NCBI RefSeq assembly: GCF_051960575.1 | Contig: NZ_JBQCEE010000046.1 | Span: 1-37,047, forward strand | DNA length: 37,047 nucleotides | Source of the DNA: JBQCEE01 sp051960575 | Lineage (GTDB): Bacteria > Actinomycetota > Actinomycetes > Mycobacteriales > Jatrophihabitantaceae | Reading direction: 5' to 3' | Shown: one piece after another, positions 22,668-30,819 of the stretch | How positions within the stretch are numbered: position 1 is the stretch's first letter | Layout: every line of letters starts with the position of its first letter | Position numbers and translations under genes: made by a program | The notes under the pieces: generated by a model | Told to the model about the DNA's origin: nothing | What the model saw: the letters and a program-made list of their open reading frames with translations, nothing else | Databases searched by the model: none

Positions 22668-23995
22668 GGCACGGACCGTACCAAGACATCCGACACCCGA
22701 CCACTCGGCGTGACCGGGCCCGGCCGGGGCCGCACGGGTCGCGGACGCACCACCGGAACCGCGACCGGCACGGGCGCGGGCGTCGCCGTGAGCTGGCGCA
22801 GGAACAGCGTCCACCAGACACCGGCGAGCAGCAGCTGGCCGATCGCGACCGCCCAGAGCGCGCCGAGCGCGCCGTCCGCGAGCCCGCCGCCGATCGTGGC
22901 GATGAGGAAGACGACGGTGGTCGCGACGTCGACGACCATCGCGGTGCGCACCGCCCGCCGTCCGAGCAACCCGGCGCGGGGACCGGCGAGCAGGCCGAGG
23001 CAGATGATCTGGACGCCGGTCGGCAGCAGCAGCGGACGGGCCACGTCCCACGTCGAGCCCAGCACCACCCGCCCGATCGAGGCCGGGAGCAGCAGCATCA
23101 CGACGGCGTTCACCGCGGCGACCCCGCCGACCAGCAGCGCGATGGCCTTGGCGGTGCGCCGCGCGCGGGCGACCTCGCCGCCGTGCTTGGCGATGTCCAC
23201 GACCCCGAGCGCCATCGCGGCGGTCTGGAACATGGAGAACGGCCGGACGAGCAGCAGGGTGCCCTGCACGCCGCCGAGCTGCCGGGCGCCGGCGATCGCG
23301 CCGATCCCGGTCGAGGCGGTGAGCGCCGAGCCCTGGGTGGCGCTGTACGAGATGAGGTAGCGCCACGAGAACGGCCAGGTGAACCGCAGCCAGCTGGTGC
23401 CGAGGCCGACGCCGCGGTGGCGCCAAAGCCAGAGCGTGATCACGCCGGCGAGCGCACCGGTGCCACCCCAGGCGACGACGAACCAGCCGAGCGTGCGGGC
23501 GTCGCCGAGGGCCAGCAGGGGCGCGACGACGACGAGCAGGCCCAGCCAGACGCTGTCGAGCAGCACCGCCGACCCGGGCCGGTCGAGCGCGAAACCGAGG
23601 TAGCGGCCGAGGTCCTGCAGCACGAGCAACGGGGTGCAGACCGCGAGCACGAGCAGGGCCCGCCCGAGCCCGGGCAGCGGCGCGAGCAGCACGGCGCCGG
23701 TGACCGCGAGCAGCGCGGCCAGCCCGAGCCCGATCACCACCCCGGCGCCGAGCACCTCGCGCGTGCGCGCCCGCGCCTCGACCGGGTGCACGAGCAACGG
23801 GTCGCCGACGAGCGCCCGCGAGACGCCGGTGGCCATGACGTAGACCAGGAAGACGATGCCGAACAGCGCGAACGACGCGACGGGCAGCAGCCGGGCCGCC
23901 AGGATCGAGGCGAGCACGTTGGACGCACCGGCGATCGCCTGATCGATCGTGAACACGCTCAGCCGGCGTCCGGCGGACGGCGTTCGACGGCTCAC
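22664..23995 (-). CDS. Polysaccharide flippase-like membrane protein
   Basis: About 443 residues with 12 or more hydrophobic segments and short charged loops, in the manner of MOP-superfamily (Wzx/MurJ) flippases, which move lipid-linked oligosaccharides across the membrane. The N-terminal TIDQAIAGASNVLASILAARLL resembles helix 1 of such proteins. The C-terminus is Pro/Arg/Val-rich and cytoplasmic (VRPRPVRPRPGP). Start uncertain: GTG 23995 has GAGGAG only 3 nt upstream; TTG 24040 (15 residues longer) lies shortly after a TACGTT -10 (24050-24055). Coupled to the TylF-like gene downstream. Confidence 0.8.
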   Translation of the reverse strand: MSRRTPSAGRRLSVFTIDQAIAGASNVLASILAARLLPVASFALFGIVFLVYVMATGVSRALVGDPLLVHPVEARARTREVLGAGVVIGLGLAALLAVTGAVLLAPLPGLGRALLVLAVCTPLLVLQDLGRYLGFALDRPGSAVLLDSVWLGLLVVVAPLLALGDARTLGWFVVAWGGTGALAGVITLWLWRHRGVGLGTSWLRFTWPFSWRYLISYSATQGSALTASTGIGAIAGARQLGGVQGTLLLVRPFSMFQTAAMALGVVDIAKHGGEVARARRTAKAIALLVGGVAAVNAVVMLLLPASIGRVVLGSTWDVARPLLLPTGVQIICLGLLAGPRAGLLGRRAVRTAMVVDVATTVVFLIATIGGGLADGALGALWAVAIGQLLLAGVWWTLFLRQLTATPAPVPVAVPVVRPRPVRPRPGPVTPSGRVSDVLVRSVP

Positions 23996-24049
23996 GGGCT
24001 CCTCATCACGAGCGGGGACACCGGCGCGGATGTCGGTCAAAGGCTAACG

Positions 24050-24055
24050 AACGTA
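24050..24055 (-). promoter_or_regulatory. -10 element of the flippase-tylF-like unit
   Basis: TACGTT on the minus strand, 9 nt before the possible TTG start 24040. Divergent from TAGGTT at 24078. Confidence 0.35.
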
Positions 24056-24077
24056 TCGTCCGGGCGCCCTGCGACGT

Positions 24078-24083
24078 TAGGTT
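24078..24083 (+). promoter_or_regulatory. -10 element of the GT-A glycosyltransferase gene
   Basis: TAGGTT, giving a leader of about 50 nt before ATG 24140. Confidence 0.35.
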
Positions 24084-24139
24084 CTGGTGTGCCCCGAGGA
24101 CCGCGCTCGGCGCCGCCGATCCCCCGTGAAGTGGAAGCG

Positions 24140-25324
24140 ATGACCGACACCACCTACTGCACGATCCTAGCGCGCAACTACCTGCCCAAGGCGCTGGCGC
24201 TCGCCGACAGCCTGCGCCGGCACGGGGCGCAGCGTCCACTCGTCGTGTTCCTCATCGACGCCACCGCCGACACCGTGCTGCCCGACCTGCCGGGCGTGCG
24301 CTGGATGCACCCGGGCCACCTGCCGCTGAGCGAGCGCGAGGTGCTCGACCTGGCGATGGCCTACGACCTGGTCGAGTTCGCCACCGCGGTGAAGCCACTC
24401 GTCCTGCAGCTGCTGCTCACCGAGACCGAGTACGCCGTCTACCTCGACCCCGACACCTACGTCGTCTCGCCGATGGACGAACTCGAGCCGGCGCTCGCCG
24501 CCAGCGGCGGGCTGCTGCTCACGCCGCACTACCTGCAGCCGACGCCCGAGACCGGTCGCTTCACCGAGGGCCACCTGCTGCACGTCGGCGTCTACAACCT
24601 CGGCTTCTGCGGCGTCACCCGCGAGGCGAAGGACTTCCTCGCCTGGTGGTGGGCGCACCTGCGCACCGAGTGCCTGCACGACGTGGTCGGCGGGCTGTTC
24701 GTCGACCAGAAGTGGGTCGACGTCGGCGCCGTGCTGTTCCCCTCGGCGCCGCTGCGCCACTACGGCTACAACGTCGGCATGGGCAACCTGCACGAGCGGC
24801 ACCTCGTGCGCGACGGCGACGGGTACCGCATCGTCGAGTCCGGCGAGCCGCTGCGGCTCTACCACTTCCACGCCTTCGACCCGCGGCGTCCGGAGGAGCT
24901 GTCGACCCGCCTCGACACCGGCACCGCGGACCTGTTGCAGGGTCAGGACGACCTGCTGCACCTGTGCCGCGAGTACGCCGAGGTGGTGCTCGCCCAGGAG
25001 GCGATCATCGGCCCGCAGCCGCCGTACCGGTACGGGACCGACCAGCGCGAGCGCCGCGTCACCCGGCGCATGCGGCACGCGCACCGCGTGGCCGTGCGCA
25101 GCGGTGAGCACGTCCCCTCGCCGTTCGTGCTCACCGAGGCCGACGCCTACGAGGACTGGCGGCGCTCGTCCCGGAAGCTCGTCGCGCGGCTCATGTTCTC
25201 CGACCTAGCCAAGGGTGTCCGCGCCGCGCTGCCGGAGGAGTACGACGACCTCAAGAAGAAGCTGCCGGGCCTGACGACCCGCCTCCGCGGCCGCTACCTC
25301 GAGCGCAGCGGCATGTGGGGCTGA
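24140..25324 (+). CDS. GT-A type glycosyltransferase
   Basis: A 394-aa cytoplasmic glycosyltransferase. The N-terminal TILARNYLPKALALADSLRRH is typical of nucleotide-sugar-binding GT-A folds, YLDPDTYV supplies the DxD metal motif (near residue 112), and VGVYNLGFCGV plus the later YHFHAFDP are common in this family. The C-terminal 110 residues are basic and helical. Donor and acceptor unknown. Start: ATG 24140, with GTGGAAG immediately upstream; GTG 24131 (three residues longer) is possible. Divergent from the flippase gene. Confidence 0.85.
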   Translation: MTDTTYCTILARNYLPKALALADSLRRHGAQRPLVVFLIDATADTVLPDLPGVRWMHPGHLPLSEREVLDLAMAYDLVEFATAVKPLVLQLLLTETEYAVYLDPDTYVVSPMDELEPALAASGGLLLTPHYLQPTPETGRFTEGHLLHVGVYNLGFCGVTREAKDFLAWWWAHLRTECLHDVVGGLFVDQKWVDVGAVLFPSAPLRHYGYNVGMGNLHERHLVRDGDGYRIVESGEPLRLYHFHAFDPRRPEELSTRLDTGTADLLQGQDDLLHLCREYAEVVLAQEAIIGPQPPYRYGTDQRERRVTRRMRHAHRVAVRSGEHVPSPFVLTEADAYEDWRRSSRKLVARLMFSDLAKGVRAALPEEYDDLKKKLPGLTTRLRGRYLERSGMWG

Positions 25325-25388
25325 CCGGCCGCACCTGACCGCACCCGTCCCGGCCGGACGCGGATGCCGAGGGCGGGGCCTGGCCCGT

Positions 25389-25407
25389 CCGGGTCATCAA
25401 GATCCGG
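25389..25407. terminator. Small hairpin between convergent genes
   Basis: CCGGGTC-ATCAA-GATCCGG forms 7 bp (one G-U). It lies between the glycosyltransferase and acyltransferase genes; no T run. Confidence 0.3.
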
Positions 25408-25422
25408 GTGGACGCGCGGGGC

Positions 25423-27558
25423 TCAGGTCGCGGCGGCCTGGATGAGGCGGGCGTAGCGGCGGGCGCCGTCGGGCGTGAGGTGCAGGCCGTCGCCGTAGAA
25501 CCACGAGGGGTGTCCGGACGCGACGCGGTGCCAGTCGAGCAGGCGGGCGTTGGCGAAGCGAGGCACCAGCCGCTGCAGCAGGTCGTCGTTCACGCTCTCC
25601 CACGGGCGGTCGACCCGGTCGTCGACGACGACGACGCGGCGCACGCCGGCCAGCGCGTGCAGCGTGCTGCGCAGGTCGTCGGGCGAGATGACGCCGTTGT
25701 TGCCGACGTGCAGCACCACGAGCGGGGCGATGCGTCCGGCGGCCGCGTCGGCGCGCACGTCGGCGAGGATCGGACGCGGCAGCCGCCCCTCGACGGCGTC
25801 GACGAACACCGGCCCGAACAGCGTGTGCAGCGCGGGCACCGCGCCCAGCAGCACCGAGTCGCCGTAGAGCGACGCGACCGGTCCGCTGCCGCGTGCCGGC
25901 GAGCCGGTCGGACGCGACGGGCCGGCCGACGTCGCTGCGCCCGGACGCGGCGTCGCGGAGGTGCTGGGTGCCGGTCCGGCCGCGGGCCCGACCGGTGCCG
26001 GCCCGGAGGTCGTCGTGCCCGCCGTCGGCGCAGCGGGCGACGGCGCCCCACCCGCTGGAGGCGTGGTCGCCGGAGCAGGAGCGCCGGCCCCGCCACCGAC
26101 CGTGCCGACGATGCCCACCGTGCCCACGGTCCCGACCGTGCCCGCCGGACGCGCCGCCACCGCGGCCGGCACGTCCGCCGGCCGCTGCATGAGCAGGCCC
26201 ATCAGGGCGGTCAGCCCCAGGGCGACGACCGCGCCGACGACCACCGCGCTGCGGCGCACGGTGACGAGGCCGGTGCGCACGGCGGCCCAGCCGTCGCGCC
26301 GGATCGGGCGCTCGACCCAGCGGAACGACGCCTCGGCCAGCGCGAGCGTCAGCGCGACGCGCAGGACCGCCGCCGCGCCGGCGCCGAGCGGCACGTCGAG
26401 ACCGGGCCGCGTCACGACGGCCACCGGCCAGTGCCACAGGTAGATCGCGTACGAGCGGTCGCCGATCCAGCCGAGCGGGCCCCGGTCGAGCAGCGCGCCG
26501 AGCAGGCTGCCGCGGCGGGTGACCACGGCGACGAGCAGCGTCGTCACGACCGCCGCGGTGGCGAACCCGGTGCGGAACAGCGACGGCGCGAACTCCGACC
26601 AGGTCAGCCCCCAGCGCACGAGCAGCGCGAGACAGCCGACGCCGACCAGGTCGGTGAGCCAGGGCGCACCGAGCACTCGCACGATCGCCCGATGGTCACC
26701 GGCCCGGGGACGCGGGTGCGGACGGGGCGGGCGCAGCTGCGTCCAGGCACCGAGGGCCGCACCGAGCAGCAGGCCGACGACGTGGGTGTCGGTGCCGAAG
26801 TACTGCCGCGAGCCGTCGGCGCCGTAGGGCACGTCGTCGGCGACGGCGCCGACGAACATCAGCACCGCCGAGAGCAGTCCCCCGGCGAGCGCGACCGCGG
26901 TGACGCGGCGGCACAGCCGGTCGGTGGCCGCACGCCCGGCCAGGAACAGCGGCACGCCGCGGGTGAGCCCGATCAGCACGAGCGGCCAGAGCAGGTAGAA
27001 CTGCTCCTCGATCGCGAGCGACCACAGATGCTGCAGCATCGACGGCCGGCCCGAGGCCACGAAGTACGACTGGTGGTCGAAGATCAGGTACCAGTTGCTG
27101 CTGTAGGTGACGGCCGCGAGATCCGCGCTGCGGATCGCGGCCAGCTGATCGGACCAGACGACCGCCGCGGCGGTGACGACGACGAGCACCCCGGCGAGCG
27201 CGGGCAGCAGCCGCCGCGCCCGGGCGGCGTAGAACCCGCGCAGCGACAGCGAGCCGGTCGCGCGCGCCCGCAGCAGCAGGCGGGTGATGAGGAAGCCGCT
27301 GATGACGAAGAAGACGTCGACGCCGAGGAAGCCGCCGGTGACCGTGGCGGGCAGCACGTGGTACCCGACGACGAGGGCGACCGCCACGGCGCGCAGCCCG
27401 GTGAGGCCGCCGAAGCGGGGACGGCCGGGCGCGCTCGGCGGCCGCGGGGCGGGCACCGGCGACCGTCCGGACAGCGGCGCAGAGGCGGGACGAAGAGCCG
27501 GGAGATCGACGGCGGGAGCGGGTGCCGGGTCGTGCAGCAGCAGTGCCGGCGTCGTCAT
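25423..27558 (-). CDS. OafA/YrhL-type membrane acyltransferase with SGNH-like domain
   Basis: A 711-aa fusion. After a Pro/Ala-rich N-terminus (about 55 residues) comes an acyltransferase-3 domain with about ten membrane helices: GYHVLPATVTGGFLGVDVFF, ISGFLITRLL, HLWSLAIEEQFYLLWPL. An extracytoplasmic linker of TVG repeats and Pro/Ala/Thr follows, then an SGNH-like domain with GDSV (block I), VGNNG (block III) and DGLHLTPDGA (block V, Asp-His pair). These proteins carry acyl groups across the membrane and transfer them to envelope polysaccharides. The canonical GDS serine and block-V His are present, so the domain looks active. Start ATG 27558. Confidence 0.9.
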   Translation of the reverse strand: MTTPALLLHDPAPAPAVDLPALRPASAPLSGRSPVPAPRPPSAPGRPRFGGLTGLRAVAVALVVGYHVLPATVTGGFLGVDVFFVISGFLITRLLLRARATGSLSLRGFYAARARRLLPALAGVLVVVTAAAVVWSDQLAAIRSADLAAVTYSSNWYLIFDHQSYFVASGRPSMLQHLWSLAIEEQFYLLWPLVLIGLTRGVPLFLAGRAATDRLCRRVTAVALAGGLLSAVLMFVGAVADDVPYGADGSRQYFGTDTHVVGLLLGAALGAWTQLRPPRPHPRPRAGDHRAIVRVLGAPWLTDLVGVGCLALLVRWGLTWSEFAPSLFRTGFATAAVVTTLLVAVVTRRGSLLGALLDRGPLGWIGDRSYAIYLWHWPVAVVTRPGLDVPLGAGAAAVLRVALTLALAEASFRWVERPIRRDGWAAVRTGLVTVRRSAVVVGAVVALGLTALMGLLMQRPADVPAAVAARPAGTVGTVGTVGIVGTVGGGAGAPAPATTPPAGGAPSPAAPTAGTTTSGPAPVGPAAGPAPSTSATPRPGAATSAGPSRPTGSPARGSGPVASLYGDSVLLGAVPALHTLFGPVFVDAVEGRLPRPILADVRADAAAGRIAPLVVLHVGNNGVISPDDLRSTLHALAGVRRVVVVDDRVDRPWESVNDDLLQRLVPRFANARLLDWHRVASGHPSWFYGDGLHLTPDGARRYARLIQAAAT

Positions 27559-27697
27559 CGCGGTGGCGCCGCCGGGCGGGCCGTCCGCGCCCTGGCCACG
27601 CTCATGCGCAGCACGGTAACAGCGACAGACGGCCCGGACGGGCAGCCGTCCGCATGCCCGCCCGTGTCGCCGGGACGGCCCGCCCACAACCGTCGCC

Positions 27698-27703
27698 TAC
27701 GCT
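27698..27703 (+). promoter_or_regulatory. -10 element of the lipoprotein gene (leaderless)
   Basis: TACGCT, 7 nt before ATG 27711. Confidence 0.5.
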
Positions 27704-27710
27704 GCAACGC

Positions 27711-28259
27711 ATGCCGCTGCGCGCCCTGATCGTGGTCGGTGCGGCGGCCGTGTGCGCTGCCTGCACCTCGTCGGGCGGCCAGGACGCCAGGCCGTCGTCG
27801 GGCGCGCCCTCGTCCGTGCCGGGCAGCAGCGCGAGCACCGACTACAGCACGCTGTTGATCACGACCTCGGACATCCCGATCCCCGGGCTCGAGGCGAAGA
27901 CCGCGCCGACCAAGCCGGACTTCCCCGGCGCCGCCGCCCGCTTCGCCGACCCGTCCGGCACCACCATCGTCGTCGACGTCATCTCGGTCTTCGGCAGCAA
28001 GGACGACGCCGGCATCGCGCTCAAGTCGGCCGAGGACTTCGCCCCGGGCCAGGTGTCCGGCCCGCAGACCCGCGCCCTGCCGGGGGACGTGGGCGAGGTC
28101 GTCACCGGCACGCAGGGTGGTCAGCAGCTCGCGATCGCCGTCTTCACGCAGGGCCGCGCGTTCGTCACCGTGCGCGTGCAGGCGGACTCGGTCAGCAGCG
28201 GCACGGTCGACGCGATCGTCGCGGCCCAGCTGACCAGGCTGCGCAACGGCCTGCACTGA
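27711..28259 (+). CDS. Predicted lipoprotein of unknown function
   Basis: A 182-aa exported protein: signal peptide with lipobox VCAAC (Cys18 lipidated), a Ser/Gly/Pro linker, then a domain of about 140 residues containing LLITTSDIPIPGLEAK, FADPSGTTIVVDVISVFGS and AIAVFTQGRAFVTVRVQ. The pattern suggests an alternating alpha/beta fold of the kind found in small actinobacterial sensor or LpqN-like lipoproteins, but I do not recognise a family. Start: ATG 27711, 7 nt after TACGCT. Stands alone, convergent with the DUF4012 gene. Confidence 0.75.
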   Translation: MPLRALIVVGAAAVCAACTSSGGQDARPSSGAPSSVPGSSASTDYSTLLITTSDIPIPGLEAKTAPTKPDFPGAAARFADPSGTTIVVDVISVFGSKDDAGIALKSAEDFAPGQVSGPQTRALPGDVGEVVTGTQGGQQLAIAVFTQGRAFVTVRVQADSVSSGTVDAIVAAQLTRLRNGLH

Positions 28260-28274
28260 GCGACGCGGCAGCCG

Positions 28275-30164
28275 TCAGCAGGCCTGCCGGTAGATCTGCT
28301 CGGTCGCCGGGGTGACGGCCGGCTGGTGCCAGACGAGCAGCGGACGCGTGTCGGCACTGCGCTCGACCAGGTGCAGCTTCAGCGTCTGCGTGGTGGCGCG
28401 CGGCAGCTCGAGGTCGGCCCGGAAGACGGGGTGCCCGAGCACGGTGACGACGCCGACCTCGATCTTGCGGCCGTTCAGCTCGGCGCTGCTGAGCAGCGCG
28501 CCGCGGCTGGCGTAGAAGTCGAGCAGGGTGCGGGTGTCCCCCGGCTTGGCGTCCTTCGGCACGAACTGGTCCTCCCGGGTCGTGACGTAGGTCGGCAGGC
28601 CCGAGGCCGGGGCGTTGTTCGTCAGCGCGATGGTCACCGTGACATCGCGCTGCGAGCCGCATCCGGTGCTGGTGTAGGTCAGCGCCCGGGTGACGTAGTA
28701 GTCGAGCTTGCCGGCGGCGGCGTTGTTCAGCACCAGCCCGGCGAACGGCTGACTCGTGTCGGGGATGGCACCGGCGTAGTTCGTCGCCGCGATCTCGCGC
28801 TCGACCGCCGGATCGGCCGACCACACCAGCATGCGGTGGTCGAGGGCCGCGTAGCTGATCGCGCGGGCCAGCCCGGCGGCCGCCCCCGCCCCGCTCGTGA
28901 CCTTCGTCGAGACCGCCTTGAGCACGTTGGTCAGGAAGTCCTTGCGGGCGTTGAAGTCCGGGAACAGCGCGTACTCGTCGCGCTGGGTGAGCGCGACGAC
29001 GTCGGCGGCGGTCACCGGCAGCCCCGACGCCACGGTGGGCCCGGTGACGCTGAGCAGGTAGCTCAACACCGTGGGGTCGAGGGCGAGGGCGCCGTCGACA
29101 TGCTCGCCGCTCACCCGCTGCCACATCGCCGCCCAGATCTGTGCGGCGTCCGGGAAGTTCGGTGAGGCGTTGCTGTCGACGAAGACCTCGTACGGCTTCG
29201 TGCCGTACGCGGCCGTGTACTCGCGGCCGAGGTCGATGACGCCACGCAGCCGCCGCTGCGCCTGGATGAGCACCTGGTCGCTCTCGAAGTGGGTGAAGTG
29301 CACGCGGCCGTGGTCGACCACCGCGATCGCGAAGGCGCCGGGCAGGCCGCCCGTGCCGCGGGCCTCGGCCTCGTTCTGCAGCCCGATGAAGTACCGCTTC
29401 GGGGTGTCGCCGCCGAGCATCGACGGCAGGATCCGCGACACCCGCGCCGCCGCGTCGACGTAGCCGCTCACCGCCCGCAGCTGCGCGGCGAACGACGCCC
29501 GCGCGTGGTCGGCCGGCCCCAGCCACGACGACGTCGGCAGGGCGTCCACCCGTCGCTCGACCGCGTTCAGCGAGGCCGCCGCCTCGGCGAGCGGGCGGGC
29601 GACGTCGGCGAGCGGGCCGAGCCGGACGGTGTCGCCGCCGACGCGCAGGGTCGCCGGGTCGATCGCGGTGGCGACGCGCACGAGCACCGGGATGCTTTCG
29701 GACGCCATCCGCTCGGTCGCCGCCGCCGTGCCGCGCAGCTCCTCGAACGGGGTGCCGAGCCCCGGGATGTGCGACGTCACCCACCAGGCCGGCCCGGTGG
29801 TGAGCCGGTGGATCCGCTGCGCCATGGCGGGGACGTCGGCCGCGGCGAGCCGCGCGTCGTGGATGCGTCCGTCGACGATGAGCAGCCGCACCGTGGCGAG
29901 CCGTCGCTCGAGCGCGGCCGCCTGGCGCTGCGCGAGGTAGGCGGTGACCACCAGCCACGCGACGGCCAGCAGGGCGAGCACGCCGCCGGCGATGAGCAGG
30001 CGGCGGCGCAGGTCACCACCGGCGAGCAGGTACCGGGTGCCGGTGGTGATCCTCGTCCGGACGCGGGCAGCGGAGCTGGGGCCGCCGCGCAGGTGCCGGC
30101 TCAGCTCACCGGAGGGCGTCGACGGGCACGGCCTTGCGCCGGCGCCCCGCGACCACGAGGGCAC
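28275..30164 (-). CDS. DUF4012 domain membrane-anchored protein
   Basis: A 629-aa protein with one transmembrane helix near residues 55-77 (LLIAGGVLALLAVAWLVVTAYL) and a large extracytoplasmic part. It has the DUF4012 features ILPSMLGGDTPKRYFIGLQN, NEAEARGTGGLPGAF and the DVVALTQRDEYALFPD region. Members are common in actinobacterial polysaccharide loci; function unknown (a ligase/LytR-like role has been guessed elsewhere, not shown here). Start: GTG 30164 is the only start in frame before the membrane helix and overlaps the upstream AFTG gene by 59 nt, an unusually long overlap that implies co-translation. Confidence 0.82.
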   Translation of the reverse strand: MPSWSRGAGARPCPSTPSGELSRHLRGGPSSAARVRTRITTGTRYLLAGGDLRRRLLIAGGVLALLAVAWLVVTAYLAQRQAAALERRLATVRLLIVDGRIHDARLAAADVPAMAQRIHRLTTGPAWWVTSHIPGLGTPFEELRGTAAATERMASESIPVLVRVATAIDPATLRVGGDTVRLGPLADVARPLAEAAASLNAVERRVDALPTSSWLGPADHARASFAAQLRAVSGYVDAAARVSRILPSMLGGDTPKRYFIGLQNEAEARGTGGLPGAFAIAVVDHGRVHFTHFESDQVLIQAQRRLRGVIDLGREYTAAYGTKPYEVFVDSNASPNFPDAAQIWAAMWQRVSGEHVDGALALDPTVLSYLLSVTGPTVASGLPVTAADVVALTQRDEYALFPDFNARKDFLTNVLKAVSTKVTSGAGAAAGLARAISYAALDHRMLVWSADPAVEREIAATNYAGAIPDTSQPFAGLVLNNAAAGKLDYYVTRALTYTSTGCGSQRDVTVTIALTNNAPASGLPTYVTTREDQFVPKDAKPGDTRTLLDFYASRGALLSSAELNGRKIEVGVVTVLGHPVFRADLELPRATTQTLKLHLVERSADTRPLLVWHQPAVTPATEQIYRQAC

Positions 30165-30729
30165 CGCCGCCGCCCAGCAGCACCAGCGCCAGCACGATCA
30201 GCCCCGCGATCTCGACGCCCGTGAAGGCGGTGCCGCCGCCGTTGCCGCCCGAACCCGTGCCCGTGCCGCCCGTACCGTTGTCCGACACGGTCAGCGCGAC
30301 GCAGTCCTGGTCGTCCGCCAGCCCCGAGGCGCCGTTGCCGCACGCCTCGACCGGCCCGGTCGGGCCGGTGACCTTGTACTCGAACGGGTCGAACGAGCCG
30401 TCGCTGTTGGTGTGGACGGTCTTGATGCGGTGGCCGCGGAAGGTGACGACGACGTCCTCGTCCGGGCAGTAGCCGACGCCCGAGATGGTGATCGTCTCGC
30501 CGATGTACGGGGTCTGGGTGCTGGTCTGGATCGTCGCGCTGGGGCTGATCGGGTAGGTCTGGCTGGGGCTGTTCGGGCAGCTGCCGCTCGCCACGAGGTG
30601 CGGTGCGGCCTGCACGGCCCGGGCGTCGGCCGGCGCCGCGGCCAGCACCGAACACAGGACGCCCGCGAGCAGCATCACCCACGTCACGATCCACCGAGCG
30701 GTCACCGGCTTCCGGCTGAACCGTTGCAT
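30106..30729 (-). CDS. Cell-wall-anchored type surface protein (AFTG tail)
   Basis: A 207-aa predicted surface protein. Signal peptide (RWIVTWVMLLAGVLCSVLAAAPADA), then an Ig-like domain of the pattern ISGVGYCPDEDVVVTFRG and TNSDGSFDPF, four cysteines (51, 88, 130, 143), a Gly/Thr spacer, and a C-terminal sorting-like signal: AFTG (168-171), hydrophobic helix (173-194), RRRK. This matches the layout of sortase substrates with a degenerate LPXTG; no sortase is in the window. Start: ATG 30729 with GGAAGTGG upstream; ATG 30744 is possible. Precedes and overlaps the DUF4012 gene. Confidence 0.78.
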   Translation of the reverse strand: MQRFSRKPVTARWIVTWVMLLAGVLCSVLAAAPADARAVQAAPHLVASGSCPNSPSQTYPISPSATIQTSTQTPYIGETITISGVGYCPDEDVVVTFRGHRIKTVHTNSDGSFDPFEYKVTGPTGPVEACGNGASGLADDQDCVALTVSDNGTGGTGTGSGGNGGGTAFTGVEIAGLIVLALVLLGGGGALVVAGRRRKAVPVDALR

Positions 30730-30819
30730 CGCCACCACTTCCATCCTGCTCGGCCGCACTCCGCGGTCGGGCCTCGCCGTGTCCAACGCCTGGACGGGTT
30801 CTCGGTTACGCAGCGTCCG

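Noticed and set aside
26095..26143. TVG codon repeat as a mobile or regulatory repeat
   Set aside because: It is the coding sequence of the low-complexity linker between the acyltransferase and SGNH-like domains.
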